Origin: Gemmatimonadales bacterium | Lineage (GTDB): Bacteria; Gemmatimonadota; Gemmatimonadetes; Gemmatimonadales; JACORV01 | Assembly: GCA_035502185.1 (NCBI GenBank) | Contig: DATJUT010000031.1 | Location: forward strand, 1-64,000 | DNA length: 64,000 nt | Direction: 5' to 3' | Shown: piece by piece, positions 42,378 through 50,887 of the stretch | How positions within the stretch are numbered: position 1 is the stretch's first letter | Layout: each line of letters starts with the position of its first letter | Notes under the pieces: generated by a model | Told to the model about the DNA's origin: nothing | The model's input: only the letters and a program-made list of their open reading frames with translations | Database searches by the model: none | Translations under genes and position numbers: made by a program

Positions 42378-44697
42378 GCAGCGCCGGCTCGTAGAAGCCC
42401 CGCAGGTCGAGGTAGGCCGAGCCGTCCGTCCTGAAGGTGAGATCCGGATGCTCGATGGGCGCGGCACCCCGGTGCAGTCGCGCGCAGGCGCCTGGCGCGA
42501 GCCACGGGAACCGCAGCACGAGCCGGACGTGACGCGCCGCCGCCAACCCGACGGTTACTGCCCGGTCCGCCGGCCGATAGGCGATGCTGAGCGAATCGCG
42601 GCTGAGCTTCCAGCCGTCCAGCCGCCAGGTCGAGTCGTCCGCGATGCCATCGACGTGCGGAGCGATCTCCACCGAATCGAGGTGCTCGTCCACCCCGAAC
42701 AGTCCCCGCGCCACGAGATCGAGGAACGAGCCCGCCGAGAACATGAACAGGCCGTTGTTGTCGCCGCGTTCCCCGGGCCGCCCGTAGTTGACGCGGATGA
42801 TTCGCGACGCCTCCTCGTCCAGCCGCTCCCAGGCGAGCCGGCGCTGGACGGCGGTCCCGTACCGGAACACCGATTCCAGCGCCTTGAAGTCCATGATGTG
42901 CCAGCCCCAGCCGGTCCAGTAGCCGGCGCGGTCGAACCACGGATCGTCGCTCGGCACGGCGTAGAAGCCGTGATTGCGCGCGTCCCACCACTCGGGCCGG
43001 AGGATCGTGCGCACCATCGTCGCCTGGATCCCCGTATCCGCCACCGCGCCGAACGCCAGGACGTCCACGGGCTGCAGATGGTAGTGATCCCAGCTGCCCG
43101 CACTGTCCGCCCGCAGGTGGTACGTGAACCACCCCAACGCGGGCCGCCACAGCGAGGGCAGGGCCGTGCGGATGCGCGCCGCCGCATCCCGCCATGCCGC
43201 CGCGCTGTCGCCGAGCCCCGCCGCGGGCAGCCGCCAAGCCGCCTCGTCTTCGAGCTCGGCGAGGCGGTCGAGGGCATAGGCCGCGAGCGCGTTCACGTAC
43301 GGGTCCTCGGTGAGGTACGGCTGGTCCGCGCGCGAGAGCGGCGACATCTCGGAGTAGGTGCCGAAGCTGACGCCTTCGACGAGACCGTCGGCCCGGTAGT
43401 CGGTCGCGAGCACGAACCGCGCGATCCGCCTCAGGTTCGGCAGCTCGCTGCCGAGCCATGCCGTGTCCCGGGTCGCGCGGTAGCAGGCGTAGCCCTTGAG
43501 GACCTGATACGGGTCCTTGTCGGCCATCCACCGTCCGCCCCAGTCGTCGGTCCACACGTAGCGGCCCTGCGCTCCGAGACGGTTCCAGGTCTCGTGGCGC
43601 TGGGCTCCGGAGGCGGCGGCGTACTGCTTCATCAGGCCGTACTCGGAGCACACCACCTCCGGGTCGCCGAGCTGCAGCGCCGTGGTGGCGCCGTACCAGC
43701 CGTCGCGGTCGAAGGCGGCCAGGAACGTGTAGGAGCCGGCCGGCTGGTTGCGGAACGTGGCGATCCGGTCGTAGTGCAGCATCGGCTGGGCCGCCGCCAG
43801 CACGTGCGTGAGCAGCACCGGCAGGTTCGAGGACGGCGTGCCCAACCGCAGGCCGGGAGCCACGTACGGGGCCGGGCTGTCCCCCATGGCCTGCGCCAGC
43901 ACGCCGGCGGCCTCGTCGTCCGTGTCGCCGCGGCCGAAGACCAGCTCCAGGTGGAGGTGCCCCCCGGCATCACGAGCGGGCTCGAGCGCCAGCACCAGGC
44001 GTCCCACGGCCCGGCGCTCCCTGCCACCGGCCTCGGTGCCCAGGACCAGGGACGTGGCCTCGGTCCTGATCGCCGCCCGCGTGCCGCGCCCCGGCGCGAT
44101 CGCCACCACCGTGTTCGCGATCGTGGAATCCCGCAGGAAGACGATGTGGCGGCTGTCGTCCACCACGATCCGGTCTCTCACGCCGTAACCCACCGAGCGC
44201 CAGCGGTGCTCGTAGAGGTCGGCAGGATCGATGGTGACGAGCACCAGACGGCCGAACGGCCAGTGCGGCGCCGTGATGACCAGCTTGCCCGCCGCCACGG
44301 CCGTATCCCCTTGCACCTCGACCGCCAGCGGTACGCCGGTGGCCGAGTCCGCCACCAGGAGCGTCACGCGCCCATCGGAGGAGAACCGCACGCTGTCCGC
44401 GAACGATGCGGCTTCGGCGGCGCGCTCGCCCGGCTGGAATCCTTCGACGCGGATCCAGCCGGTGAAGGTCACCGGGTTGATGGTGAGGTTCCTGAGCACG
44501 ACGCCGCCCGCGGCGCTGTCCACCGCCACCCAGAACTGGAAGTGGGGCAGCAGCACGGCGGTGGGACGAAACGCGCGTGTGGCGACGACGGTGATGTCGG
44601 GCGCCGCCTGGGCGCGCAGGGCGGCGATGGGCAGGGCGGCGCACAGCAGGACGAAGGCGGCCGTCCGACGGCCCGCCGCCTCGAGTCTGGAACTCAC
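42346..44697 (-). CDS. Secreted six-hairpin glycosidase-like protein
   Basis: A 783-residue exported protein. GTG 44697 gives a signal peptide (RTAAFVLLCAALPIAALRAQA). The first 270 residues are beta-rich. The C-terminal 500 residues look like an alpha/alpha toroid of the GH63/trehalase-like type, with WDHYHLQPVDVLAFG, YWTGWGWHIMDFKALE and NNGLFMFSAGSFLDL. Acidic residues that could be catalytic are in WTDDWGGRW and GVSFGTYSEMSP. Substrate unknown. The frame stays open upstream to 45414 but that part is antisense to lemA. Confidence 0.75.
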   Translation of the reverse strand: MSSRLEAAGRRTAAFVLLCAALPIAALRAQAAPDITVVATRAFRPTAVLLPHFQFWVAVDSAAGGVVLRNLTINPVTFTGWIRVEGFQPGERAAEAASFADSVRFSSDGRVTLLVADSATGVPLAVEVQGDTAVAAGKLVITAPHWPFGRLVLVTIDPADLYEHRWRSVGYGVRDRIVVDDSRHIVFLRDSTIANTVVAIAPGRGTRAAIRTEATSLVLGTEAGGRERRAVGRLVLALEPARDAGGHLHLELVFGRGDTDDEAAGVLAQAMGDSPAPYVAPGLRLGTPSSNLPVLLTHVLAAAQPMLHYDRIATFRNQPAGSYTFLAAFDRDGWYGATTALQLGDPEVVCSEYGLMKQYAAASGAQRHETWNRLGAQGRYVWTDDWGGRWMADKDPYQVLKGYACYRATRDTAWLGSELPNLRRIARFVLATDYRADGLVEGVSFGTYSEMSPLSRADQPYLTEDPYVNALAAYALDRLAELEDEAAWRLPAAGLGDSAAAWRDAAARIRTALPSLWRPALGWFTYHLRADSAGSWDHYHLQPVDVLAFGAVADTGIQATMVRTILRPEWWDARNHGFYAVPSDDPWFDRAGYWTGWGWHIMDFKALESVFRYGTAVQRRLAWERLDEEASRIIRVNYGRPGERGDNNGLFMFSAGSFLDLVARGLFGVDEHLDSVEIAPHVDGIADDSTWRLDGWKLSRDSLSIAYRPADRAVTVGLAAARHVRLVLRFPWLAPGACARLHRGAAPIEHPDLTFRTDGSAYLDLRGFYEPALLTLSAGSCAG

Positions 44698-44841
44698 CGC
44701 ACGCTTCGCCGTTGGAGCGCTCCCGTGGCCGCCACCGACCTGGTGCACTGGGGTCGTGAGAGTGTATCCCGCTCGCCCCTCTCTTGCCAGCATGGCGGCG
44801 CGGCGGCACATTCGCAGCAACCTCCGCGTGATCGGGGTCTC

Positions 44842-45420
44842 ATGGGCTCGATTCTGTTCCTCGTCGTCCTCGTGGTCATCGTCCTGTGGGTGGTGAGCGC
44901 CTACAACGGGCTCGTCGCCCTCAAGAACCAGACGGTGAACGCGTGGAAGCAGATTGACGTGCAGCTCAAGCGACGGCACGACCTGATCCCGAACCTGGTC
45001 AACACCGTCAAGGGATCGATGGAGTTCGAGAAGGACACCTTGCAGGCGGTGGTGGACGCCCGCTCGAAGGCCATGGCCAGCGGCACCGGCGGCGTGAAGG
45101 AGACCGCCGCCGCGGAGGGCGCCCTCACCGGGGCGCTCGGCAAGCTGTTCGTGGTGATGGAGCGCTATCCCGACCTCAAGTCGTCGCAGAACGTGCGCGA
45201 CCTGCAGGAAGAGTTGTCGAGCACGGAGAACAAGATCGCGTTCGCCCGCCAGCTCTACAACGATGTCGCCACCGGCTACAACACCCGGCAGCAGCAGTTC
45301 CCCACCAATCTCGTGGCCGGGCTCGCCAAGGCCGAGATCGCGGAGCTGTGGGAGATCGAGGACAAGGCCGAGCGCGCCGTGCCGCAGGTCGACCTCTCGC
45401 TCAAGAAGCCGCAAGGGTGA
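44842..45420 (+). CDS. lemA: LemA-family membrane protein
   Basis: A 192-residue protein with one N-terminal helix (ILFLVVLVVIVLWVV) and a LemA helical domain: NAWKQIDVQLKRRHDLIPNLVNTVKG and ENKIAFARQLYNDVATGYNTRQQQFP. Found next to HtpX-type proteases in many bacteria. The stop overlaps the protease start (GTGA). Confidence 0.92.
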   Translation: MGSILFLVVLVVIVLWVVSAYNGLVALKNQTVNAWKQIDVQLKRRHDLIPNLVNTVKGSMEFEKDTLQAVVDARSKAMASGTGGVKETAAAEGALTGALGKLFVVMERYPDLKSSQNVRDLQEELSSTENKIAFARQLYNDVATGYNTRQQQFPTNLVAGLAKAEIAELWEIEDKAERAVPQVDLSLKKPQG

Positions 45421-46442
45421 CGGCGGGCGCGAACCTCTTCGAGCAGCAGGCGCGGAACCGCAGGCTCACGGTGGCCTGGCTGGTGCTGTTCATCCTGTTC
45501 TTCGCGTGGCTGGGCTTCGGCGGCGACCTGGCGCTCTACCTCGCCGCCGCCGCCCGCACCGAGGGCCAGGTGCCCTACCGCTTCCCGTGGATCGGCGTCG
45601 TGGTCACGACGATCGCGGCGATCACGGCCTGGGTGTCGTGGCGCAAGGGGCCGCAGCAGGTGTTGTGGTCCACCGGGGCGCGGGAGCTGACGGCGCCGCA
45701 GACCTTCGAGGAGAAGCAGCTCGTCAACGTCGTGGAGGAGATGGCCGTCGCCGCCGGGCTGCCGAAGCCCCGAGTGTACGTGATCGACGATCAGGACCCC
45801 AACGCGTTCGCCACGGGGCGGGACGCGCCCACCGCCTGCATCGCGGTCACGACCGGCCTCCTGGCCGCCGTCAACCGCGAGGAGCTGCAGGGGGTGATCG
45901 CGCACGAGATGGGTCACGTGCGCAACCTCGACGTGCGCCTGATGACGCTCATCGCCTCCCTGGTCGGAGTGATCGTGGTGCTGTCCAACGGGATGGGGCG
46001 GATGCTGCGCGGCGGCGGGGGCCTGCTGGGCGGCCGGGGACGGAAGGCCAGCGGCCCGCTGGCCCTCGCGGCGCTGGTCGTGTTCGTGCTGTGGGTGATC
46101 ACGCTGATCCTGGCCCCGTTCATCTCGCGCATCATGGCCATGGCCGTCTCCCGCGACCGGGAGTACCTGGCCGACGCCACCGGAGCCGAGCTGACCCGCA
46201 ACCCGGGGGCGCTCGCCTCCGCGCTGCAGAAGATCGAGACGCACGAGGCGCCCACCACCCACATCAAGGAAGGCGCCGCCCATCTGTGCATCGCGGACCC
46301 GCTGGGGCGCGACGTGAATCTCAAGGAGGGCCGGCTGGCGGACCTCCTCGCGACCCACCCCCCGATGGCGATGCGGATCACGCGCCTCAAGGGCATGGCG
46401 TTCCAGCAGCTGAAGGCCGCGGGTCAGCTTCCCGCAACCTGA
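45417..46442 (+). CDS. HtpX-like M48 membrane metalloprotease
   Basis: A 341-residue zinc protease of the inner membrane. The zinc motif is VIAHEMGHVRNLD (HEXXH) with a third ligand in SRDREYLADATGA. Two N-terminal helices and two after the active site are present. It probably takes part in membrane protein quality control. Overlaps lemA by four bases. Confidence 0.93.
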   Translation: MTAGANLFEQQARNRRLTVAWLVLFILFFAWLGFGGDLALYLAAAARTEGQVPYRFPWIGVVVTTIAAITAWVSWRKGPQQVLWSTGARELTAPQTFEEKQLVNVVEEMAVAAGLPKPRVYVIDDQDPNAFATGRDAPTACIAVTTGLLAAVNREELQGVIAHEMGHVRNLDVRLMTLIASLVGVIVVLSNGMGRMLRGGGGLLGGRGRKASGPLALAALVVFVLWVITLILAPFISRIMAMAVSRDREYLADATGAELTRNPGALASALQKIETHEAPTTHIKEGAAHLCIADPLGRDVNLKEGRLADLLATHPPMAMRITRLKGMAFQQLKAAGQLPAT

Positions 46443-46460
46443 CGGCAGGCGGCGCGGTCG

Positions 46461-47948
46461 ATGAGCACCCCGGACTGGCTGCTCTTCGCGCTCGCCCTCG
46501 TGCTCGCCGCGGGACTGGTGCTGTGGCTGACGCGGCGTGCCACGGCGGCGCTCCGCGGCCGGATGCGCCGCTGGGGGCGCCGTACCCTGCTCGACTTCCA
46601 GGCGCGCGTCGCACGCTACAAGCTCGTCTCCCGCCGCGCCATCCACGACGAGCTGATCCTGGATCCCGCGGTGGTCGGCGCGATGCGCGAGCATATGCGG
46701 CAGGAACACCTCACCGAGCTTGAAGTGCGCGTGCGGGTCGAGCGCTACATCGACGAGATCCTGCCGTTCTTCAACGTGCTCTCGTACTACCGGCTTGGCT
46801 ACAATCTGGCCAGGCTCACGCTCGACCTGCTCTACAACGTGACGGTGGACTACCAAGACGAGGCGGCGCTGGAGCGCATCCCGCGGCGCGACATGGTCGT
46901 GTACCTGATGAACCATCGCTCCAACGTGGACTACGTCGTCGTCGCGTACGTGCTGGCCCGGGGCGTCGCGGTGAGCTACGCCGTCGGCGAATGGGCGAGG
47001 GTCTGGCCGCTGGAGACGATCTTCAAGTCGTTTGGCTCCTACTTCGTCCGGCGCCGCTACCGCGAGCCGCTCTACCACGCGGTGCTGGAGCGGTACGTGC
47101 AGCTGATCACGCGCCACGGCGTCACCCAGGGGCTGTTTCCGGAGGGGGGGCTGTCGCGCGACGGGCGGTTCCAGCCGGCGAAGATCGGCCTCCTCGACTA
47201 CATCGTCGGCACGCTGCGGGAGACCGGCTTCGATCGCGACATCTGGCTGGTGCCCGTGGCGCTCAACTACGACCGCACCCTGGAGGACCGGGTGCTGATC
47301 CAGGAGTGTCTGGATCCCGAGCTGCGGCTCTCCCGTGCGCGCCAGGCCTCCAGCGTCCTCCAGTATCTGGTCTTCAACGCCGCGCGACTCGTCTCCGGCC
47401 GTCTCAAGCGCTACGGCCGGGCGGCCGTCAACTTCGGCACGCCACTGTCGGTGCGGGGCTGGCTCGCGGCCCAGGCCAGCGACGTCCTGGCCCTCCCGCG
47501 CCCGAGCCGCCTGCCCCACGTCCAGCGCCTGGCGGACGACGCGATGGAGCGGGTCCGCATCATCGTTCCGGTCACGGCGGTGGCGCTCGCGTCCGCCGCC
47601 CTGCTGTCGTTCGAGCGGCACGTCGTCACCCTGCCCGAGCTCCTCGAGCGGATGCGCGAGTTCCGCGACCGCCTCCTCGACGTCAACGCCAAGGTGGTGC
47701 GCGCCGACCGGTCCATCGAGGCCACCTGGTCCATCGCCCGGCGGATGTTCCGGATGCGGCACGTCGTGATGGTCACCGGTTCGTCCGTCGCCATCATGCC
47801 GCGTCAGCGGCCGCTGTTGGAGTACTACGCGAACTCGATCGCCCACCTGCTGCCCGGGGCGGACCCGGCGATCCGCCGGATGACCCCGGTCGACGACCGG
47901 GATGCGTCGCTGCACCGACTCAAGGAGCCAAGGAAGCGAAGCCGTTAG
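46461..47948 (+). CDS. Glycerol-3-phosphate acyltransferase, PlsB-like
   Basis: A 495-residue acyltransferase that makes 1-acyl-glycerol-3-phosphate at the membrane. Motif I is LMNHRSNVDYVVVAY (HX4D), motif II is GSYFVRRRYREPLY and motif III is GLFPEGGLSRDG, as in PlsB. It lacks part of the long E. coli N-terminus (807 residues). One N-terminal helix. It starts 18 bases after htpX. Confidence 0.88.
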   Translation: MSTPDWLLFALALVLAAGLVLWLTRRATAALRGRMRRWGRRTLLDFQARVARYKLVSRRAIHDELILDPAVVGAMREHMRQEHLTELEVRVRVERYIDEILPFFNVLSYYRLGYNLARLTLDLLYNVTVDYQDEAALERIPRRDMVVYLMNHRSNVDYVVVAYVLARGVAVSYAVGEWARVWPLETIFKSFGSYFVRRRYREPLYHAVLERYVQLITRHGVTQGLFPEGGLSRDGRFQPAKIGLLDYIVGTLRETGFDRDIWLVPVALNYDRTLEDRVLIQECLDPELRLSRARQASSVLQYLVFNAARLVSGRLKRYGRAAVNFGTPLSVRGWLAAQASDVLALPRPSRLPHVQRLADDAMERVRIIVPVTAVALASAALLSFERHVVTLPELLERMREFRDRLLDVNAKVVRADRSIEATWSIARRMFRMRHVVMVTGSSVAIMPRQRPLLEYYANSIAHLLPGADPAIRRMTPVDDRDASLHRLKEPRKRSR

Positions 47949-47977
47949 TCGGGAGGAGGCTGTGGGTCGTCGTCCCG

Positions 47978-48008
47978 CCACCTACCACCCACCAACCACC
48001 AGCCACCA
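47978..48008 (+). repeat. Degenerate CCACC short repeats upstream of the YhaM gene
   Basis: Five CCACC-type units at 5-8 base intervals fill the gap between the PlsB-like stop and the YhaM ATG at 48019. On the minus strand this reads GGTGG repeats, like the purine-rich repeats at 19203. Confidence 0.5.
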
Positions 48009-48018
48009 TATTCACTCC

Positions 48019-48984
48019 ATGCCCGCCCCCGTCTCCATTCCCGGCCTCGCGGTCGGCGCCCGCGTGGAAGACACGTTCGTCGTCTGGGACGTGGAGCAGC
48101 GGACCCAGGCCGACGGCAGCCCGTTCGTCATCCTCACCCTCGCGAACAGCACCGGCCGGGTGAAGACCGCCCCGTTCTGGACCTCCGACCTCCACAAGGT
48201 CGAGGGCCTCCAGAAGGGGGCCGTCATCAGCGTCGTCGGGGACCTGGGGACGTACAAGGCCGACCGGCAGCTCAAGGTCGCGAGCGTGCGCCCGGTGCCG
48301 CACGAGATGGCCGACTGGTCGAGGCTCCTGCCCTCCGTGGGTGACGTCGCGCCGTGGTGGAGCACCGTCGAGAAGTGGCGGGGCGACATGGCCGAGGGCC
48401 CGTGGCGGCGCGCGGTCGCGCTGTTCTTCGAGGATCCCGATTTCCGCGCGCAGTACGAGCGCTGCCCCGCCTCTCTGGCCAACCACCACGCCGAGCTCGG
48501 CGGCCTGCTGAAGCACACGGTCGAGGTCGGCGCGATCGCCCGCCCGATGGCCAAGGCGTGCGGCGCGGCCTGGGACTTGGTGCTCTCGGGCGTCCTGCTG
48601 CACGACATCGGCAAGCTCGAGGCCTATCGCTGGGACGGCCCGTTCGAGATGACCGAGGCGGGCAGCCTGCTGGGACACGTGGCGCTCGGGTCGCTCATGC
48701 TCGACCGGCGCCTCGACGAGCCGGACACGCCGGTCACGAGCGAGACGGAGCGCCTGCTGTTGCAGCACCTGGTGCTGAGCCACCACGGCGAGCTGGAGTT
48801 CGGCAGTCCGGTGCGTCCGATGACGCTCGAAGCGGAGGTGCTGCACCACGCGGACCTCGCCTCGGCGGCCACGGCGAACCTCGGCGCCGCCCTGCGCGAG
48901 ACGGCGAACTTCGGCGAAGGCGAGTCGGTGTCGAAGCCGATCTGGTCGCTCGAGCGGCGGCGCGTGTATCGCGGTCCGTCGTGA
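48019..48984 (+). CDS. YhaM-family 3'-5' exoribonuclease (OB-fold plus HD domain)
   Basis: A 321-residue nuclease. The N-terminal OB-fold (about 15-95) has RTQADGSPFVILTLANSTGRV. The HD domain has NHHAELGGLLKHTVEV, LLHDIGKLEAYRW (HD motif) and LVLSHHGELEFGSPV. The order matches YhaM. The stop overlaps the next gene (GTGA). Confidence 0.9.
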   Translation: MPAPVSIPGLAVGARVEDTFVVWDVEQRTQADGSPFVILTLANSTGRVKTAPFWTSDLHKVEGLQKGAVISVVGDLGTYKADRQLKVASVRPVPHEMADWSRLLPSVGDVAPWWSTVEKWRGDMAEGPWRRAVALFFEDPDFRAQYERCPASLANHHAELGGLLKHTVEVGAIARPMAKACGAAWDLVLSGVLLHDIGKLEAYRWDGPFEMTEAGSLLGHVALGSLMLDRRLDEPDTPVTSETERLLLQHLVLSHHGELEFGSPVRPMTLEAEVLHHADLASAATANLGAALRETANFGEGESVSKPIWSLERRRVYRGPS

Positions 48985-49514
48985 GCGAGCCCAGGCTGGG
49001 CGCCGTGCTGTTCACGCGGGAGGCGATCGCCGCTCGGGTCGCCGAGATCGCGGCCGAGCTCAACGCGCGGTTCGCGGGGCGCTCCCCGGTGGTGGTCGCC
49101 GTCCTCAAGGGGGCGACCGTCTTCCTCGCCGACCTGCTGAGGCGGCTCACCTTCGGCGTGGCGGTGGACTTCGTCAGAATCGCTTCCTACGGCGCCGGCA
49201 CTTCGCCGGGCGAGATCCGCTTCATCAAGGACGTGGAGCTGCCGCTCGCGGGCCGTGACGTGATCGTCGTGGACGACATCGTGGACAGCGGCGGCACGCT
49301 GGCGCGTCTCCGCCGGGCCCTGGAGGCGCATCGTCCGGCCTCCATCACCACGGTCGCGCTGCTGCGGCGGGCCCCGAAGCGACGCCTTCCACCCACCCTC
49401 GACCTGCTCGGCTTCGAGCTGACGACCGAGGCCTTCGTCGCGGGCTACGGCATCGACTGCGCCGAGCGCTTCCGCGAGCTCGACGCCATCTACGCCGTGG
49501 AAGGGACGGGCTGA
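48981..49514 (+). CDS. hpt: Hypoxanthine phosphoribosyltransferase
   Basis: A 177-residue purine salvage enzyme. The PRPP motif is VIVVDDIVDSGGTLA, the Lys region is VVVAVLKGATVFLADLLR, and the C-terminal region GFELTTEAFVAGYGIDCAERFR is typical. GTG 48981 overlaps the nuclease stop. It turns hypoxanthine or guanine into IMP or GMP. Confidence 0.93.
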   Translation: MSEPRLGAVLFTREAIAARVAEIAAELNARFAGRSPVVVAVLKGATVFLADLLRRLTFGVAVDFVRIASYGAGTSPGEIRFIKDVELPLAGRDVIVVDDIVDSGGTLARLRRALEAHRPASITTVALLRRAPKRRLPPTLDLLGFELTTEAFVAGYGIDCAERFRELDAIYAVEGTG

Positions 49515-49518
49515 CCGG

Positions 49519-50157
49519 ATGAACCCCACCCCGAATCGGCACCCGGCCGAGGAATTCGCGGAGCGCCCGGACGCGCTCGCCGCGTTTCTCAGGGCCGCCG
49601 GCGGCGCGCCACGGCTCATCACCGTGGACGACAGCGCTGGCTGCCCGCTCTACCACGCCCTCGCGGCGCTGCAGTGGACCGGCGAAACGGGACTGTTCCA
49701 CGCGTCCGACCGTCTCCACGCGGCGTGGTTCGCAGCCGAAACCGGCGTCGCCGTCATCGAGCGCATCGTCGACGACAAGCCGGTCTATCGGTTCCTCGGG
49801 CCGCGGATCGAGGCGCCACAGAAACCGCCCGTGGAGGGCACGCCGGTCGTGGATGAGGCCTACGTCCTCGGCTACGAGTTCTCCGAGCGCTGGAACGCCA
49901 TCGCCCACTTCCTCGTGACCACGCAGGGACGCGGTGCGGTGATCGCCCTGTTCGCTTCGCGCGCGCCGGAGTTGGAGCACGTGCGCCGCTGGCTGCTCGA
50001 GCTGTTCAAGGGACCGGTTCCGGAGGGGGCCGACCACCTGCACGCGGCCTGGTTCGCCACGACCGGCGCCGGCTTCCTCTTCCCCCCGACCACGCTCGCC
50101 GATCGCCGCAGCCGCGGCTGGACGTACGTGGAGCTAGGCAGCAGTCGGGAGGAGTAG
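49519..50157 (+). CDS. Hypothetical protein with a duplicated LHAAWFA motif
   Basis: A 212-residue soluble protein, family not recognised. LHAAWFA occurs twice (about residues 66-72 and 174-180), each after an acidic residue and before a Thr/Gly-rich strand, which points to an internal duplication. It starts four bases after hpt and ends the lemA-hpt run. Last gene before paired terminators. Confidence 0.7.
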   Translation: MNPTPNRHPAEEFAERPDALAAFLRAAGGAPRLITVDDSAGCPLYHALAALQWTGETGLFHASDRLHAAWFAAETGVAVIERIVDDKPVYRFLGPRIEAPQKPPVEGTPVVDEAYVLGYEFSERWNAIAHFLVTTQGRGAVIALFASRAPELEHVRRWLLELFKGPVPEGADHLHAAWFATTGAGFLFPPTTLADRRSRGWTYVELGSSREE

Positions 50158-50195
50158 GTGCCGTTCGGCGGGGAAAGGGAGATCGCGAAAAACAC

Positions 50196-50229
50196 GACGG
50201 CCCGCCCGGGTCTCCCCGGTCGGGCCGTC
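50196..50229 (-). terminator. Hairpin terminator for leftward transcription
   Basis: GACGGCCCG (50196-50204) pairs with CGGGCCGTC (50221-50229), with an inner CCGGG / CCCGG stem. Leftward it is followed by GTGTTTTTCGCG, so it ends a leftward transcript coming from the gap or from the gene at 50888. Confidence 0.7.
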
Positions 50230-50250
50230 GCCGAAGCAGCTACCCGGAGC

Positions 50251-50273
50251 CGAAGGATTGCTCCTTCGTTTTT
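50251..50273 (+). terminator. Rho-independent terminator of the lemA-hpt run
   Basis: CGAAGGA-TTGC-TCCTTCG stem-loop directly followed by TTTTT. Classic form, about 95 bases after the last gene. Confidence 0.85.
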
Positions 50274-50887
50274 CTTCCAACAGCCACCGGTTGTCTGTTG
50301 TCAGGGTCCCGGTAGGGCTGCCAGAAGCTCCGGCTTCGATCCCCACGCGGCGTGGCCGCGCTACGTGGTTCACCGCCTCGAGCGCTTCGAGTCCGGCCGG
50401 ATCGCGTACCGGCCTCTCGCAGTGCACCCCGCTGCGCCAAGGCGAGGTGAGTGAGGCGCGCGATTGGCCTCACTTGCCCGAGTCAGCGGGTTCCCTGGGA
50501 TCAACAGGCGCCTGTGCCCTTGTTGCATTGGCGCCCTCCCCCAAGCTACCGCTCGGGCCCGTCAGCAGGCGTAGACCAAGCAGAGCCCGATCCCTTCCCC
50601 ACCGACGACGCTGCGAATATATCACTGGCAATTCGTGATGCAAGTGCCGGATTTGCTTCGGGTTACGCCATTTCGTTGTGCGGTGACTGTGGACTCCAAC
50701 CGCCCGCGGACGAACGAGTTCCGTGGACTATCCCCACGATGTCGACATGTGGAATGGAACAACGTGTGGAGTCCGCCAGCGTTATCCGGCTAGATCGGAA
50801 CCGGCGTTTCGCAGCTCAGCGGCCGCAGCCAGGCTCCTCGCGCGGCCCGAGCCCGGGGCCAGAGTCCCTCGATCCCGGAACCGGTGC
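50274..50887. other. Unexplained 0.6 kb gap
   Basis: No convincing protein gene on either strand. It holds a hairpin near 50448-50472 (AGTGAGGC / GCCTCACT) and a patch at 50680-50790 with repeated TGTGGA and GTGGACT words, including ATGTCGACAT. AT content is higher than in the neighbours near 50615-50640. I tested it by eye against tRNA, tmRNA, RNase P and 4.5S patterns and saw no match. Confidence 0.4.

Noticed and set aside
42448-44841. Open frame in phase upstream of lemA
   Set aside because: It is antisense to the secreted glycosidase-like gene; LemA starts at 44842 with its membrane helix.
50680-50790. DnaA-box-like TGTGGA cluster (origin)
   Set aside because: The words do not match TTATCCACA well and no dnaA, dnaN or gyrase genes are nearby.
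50274-50887. tRNA, tmRNA, RNase P or 4.5S RNA in the gap
   Set aside because: None of the conserved core sequences or a cloverleaf could be found on either strand.
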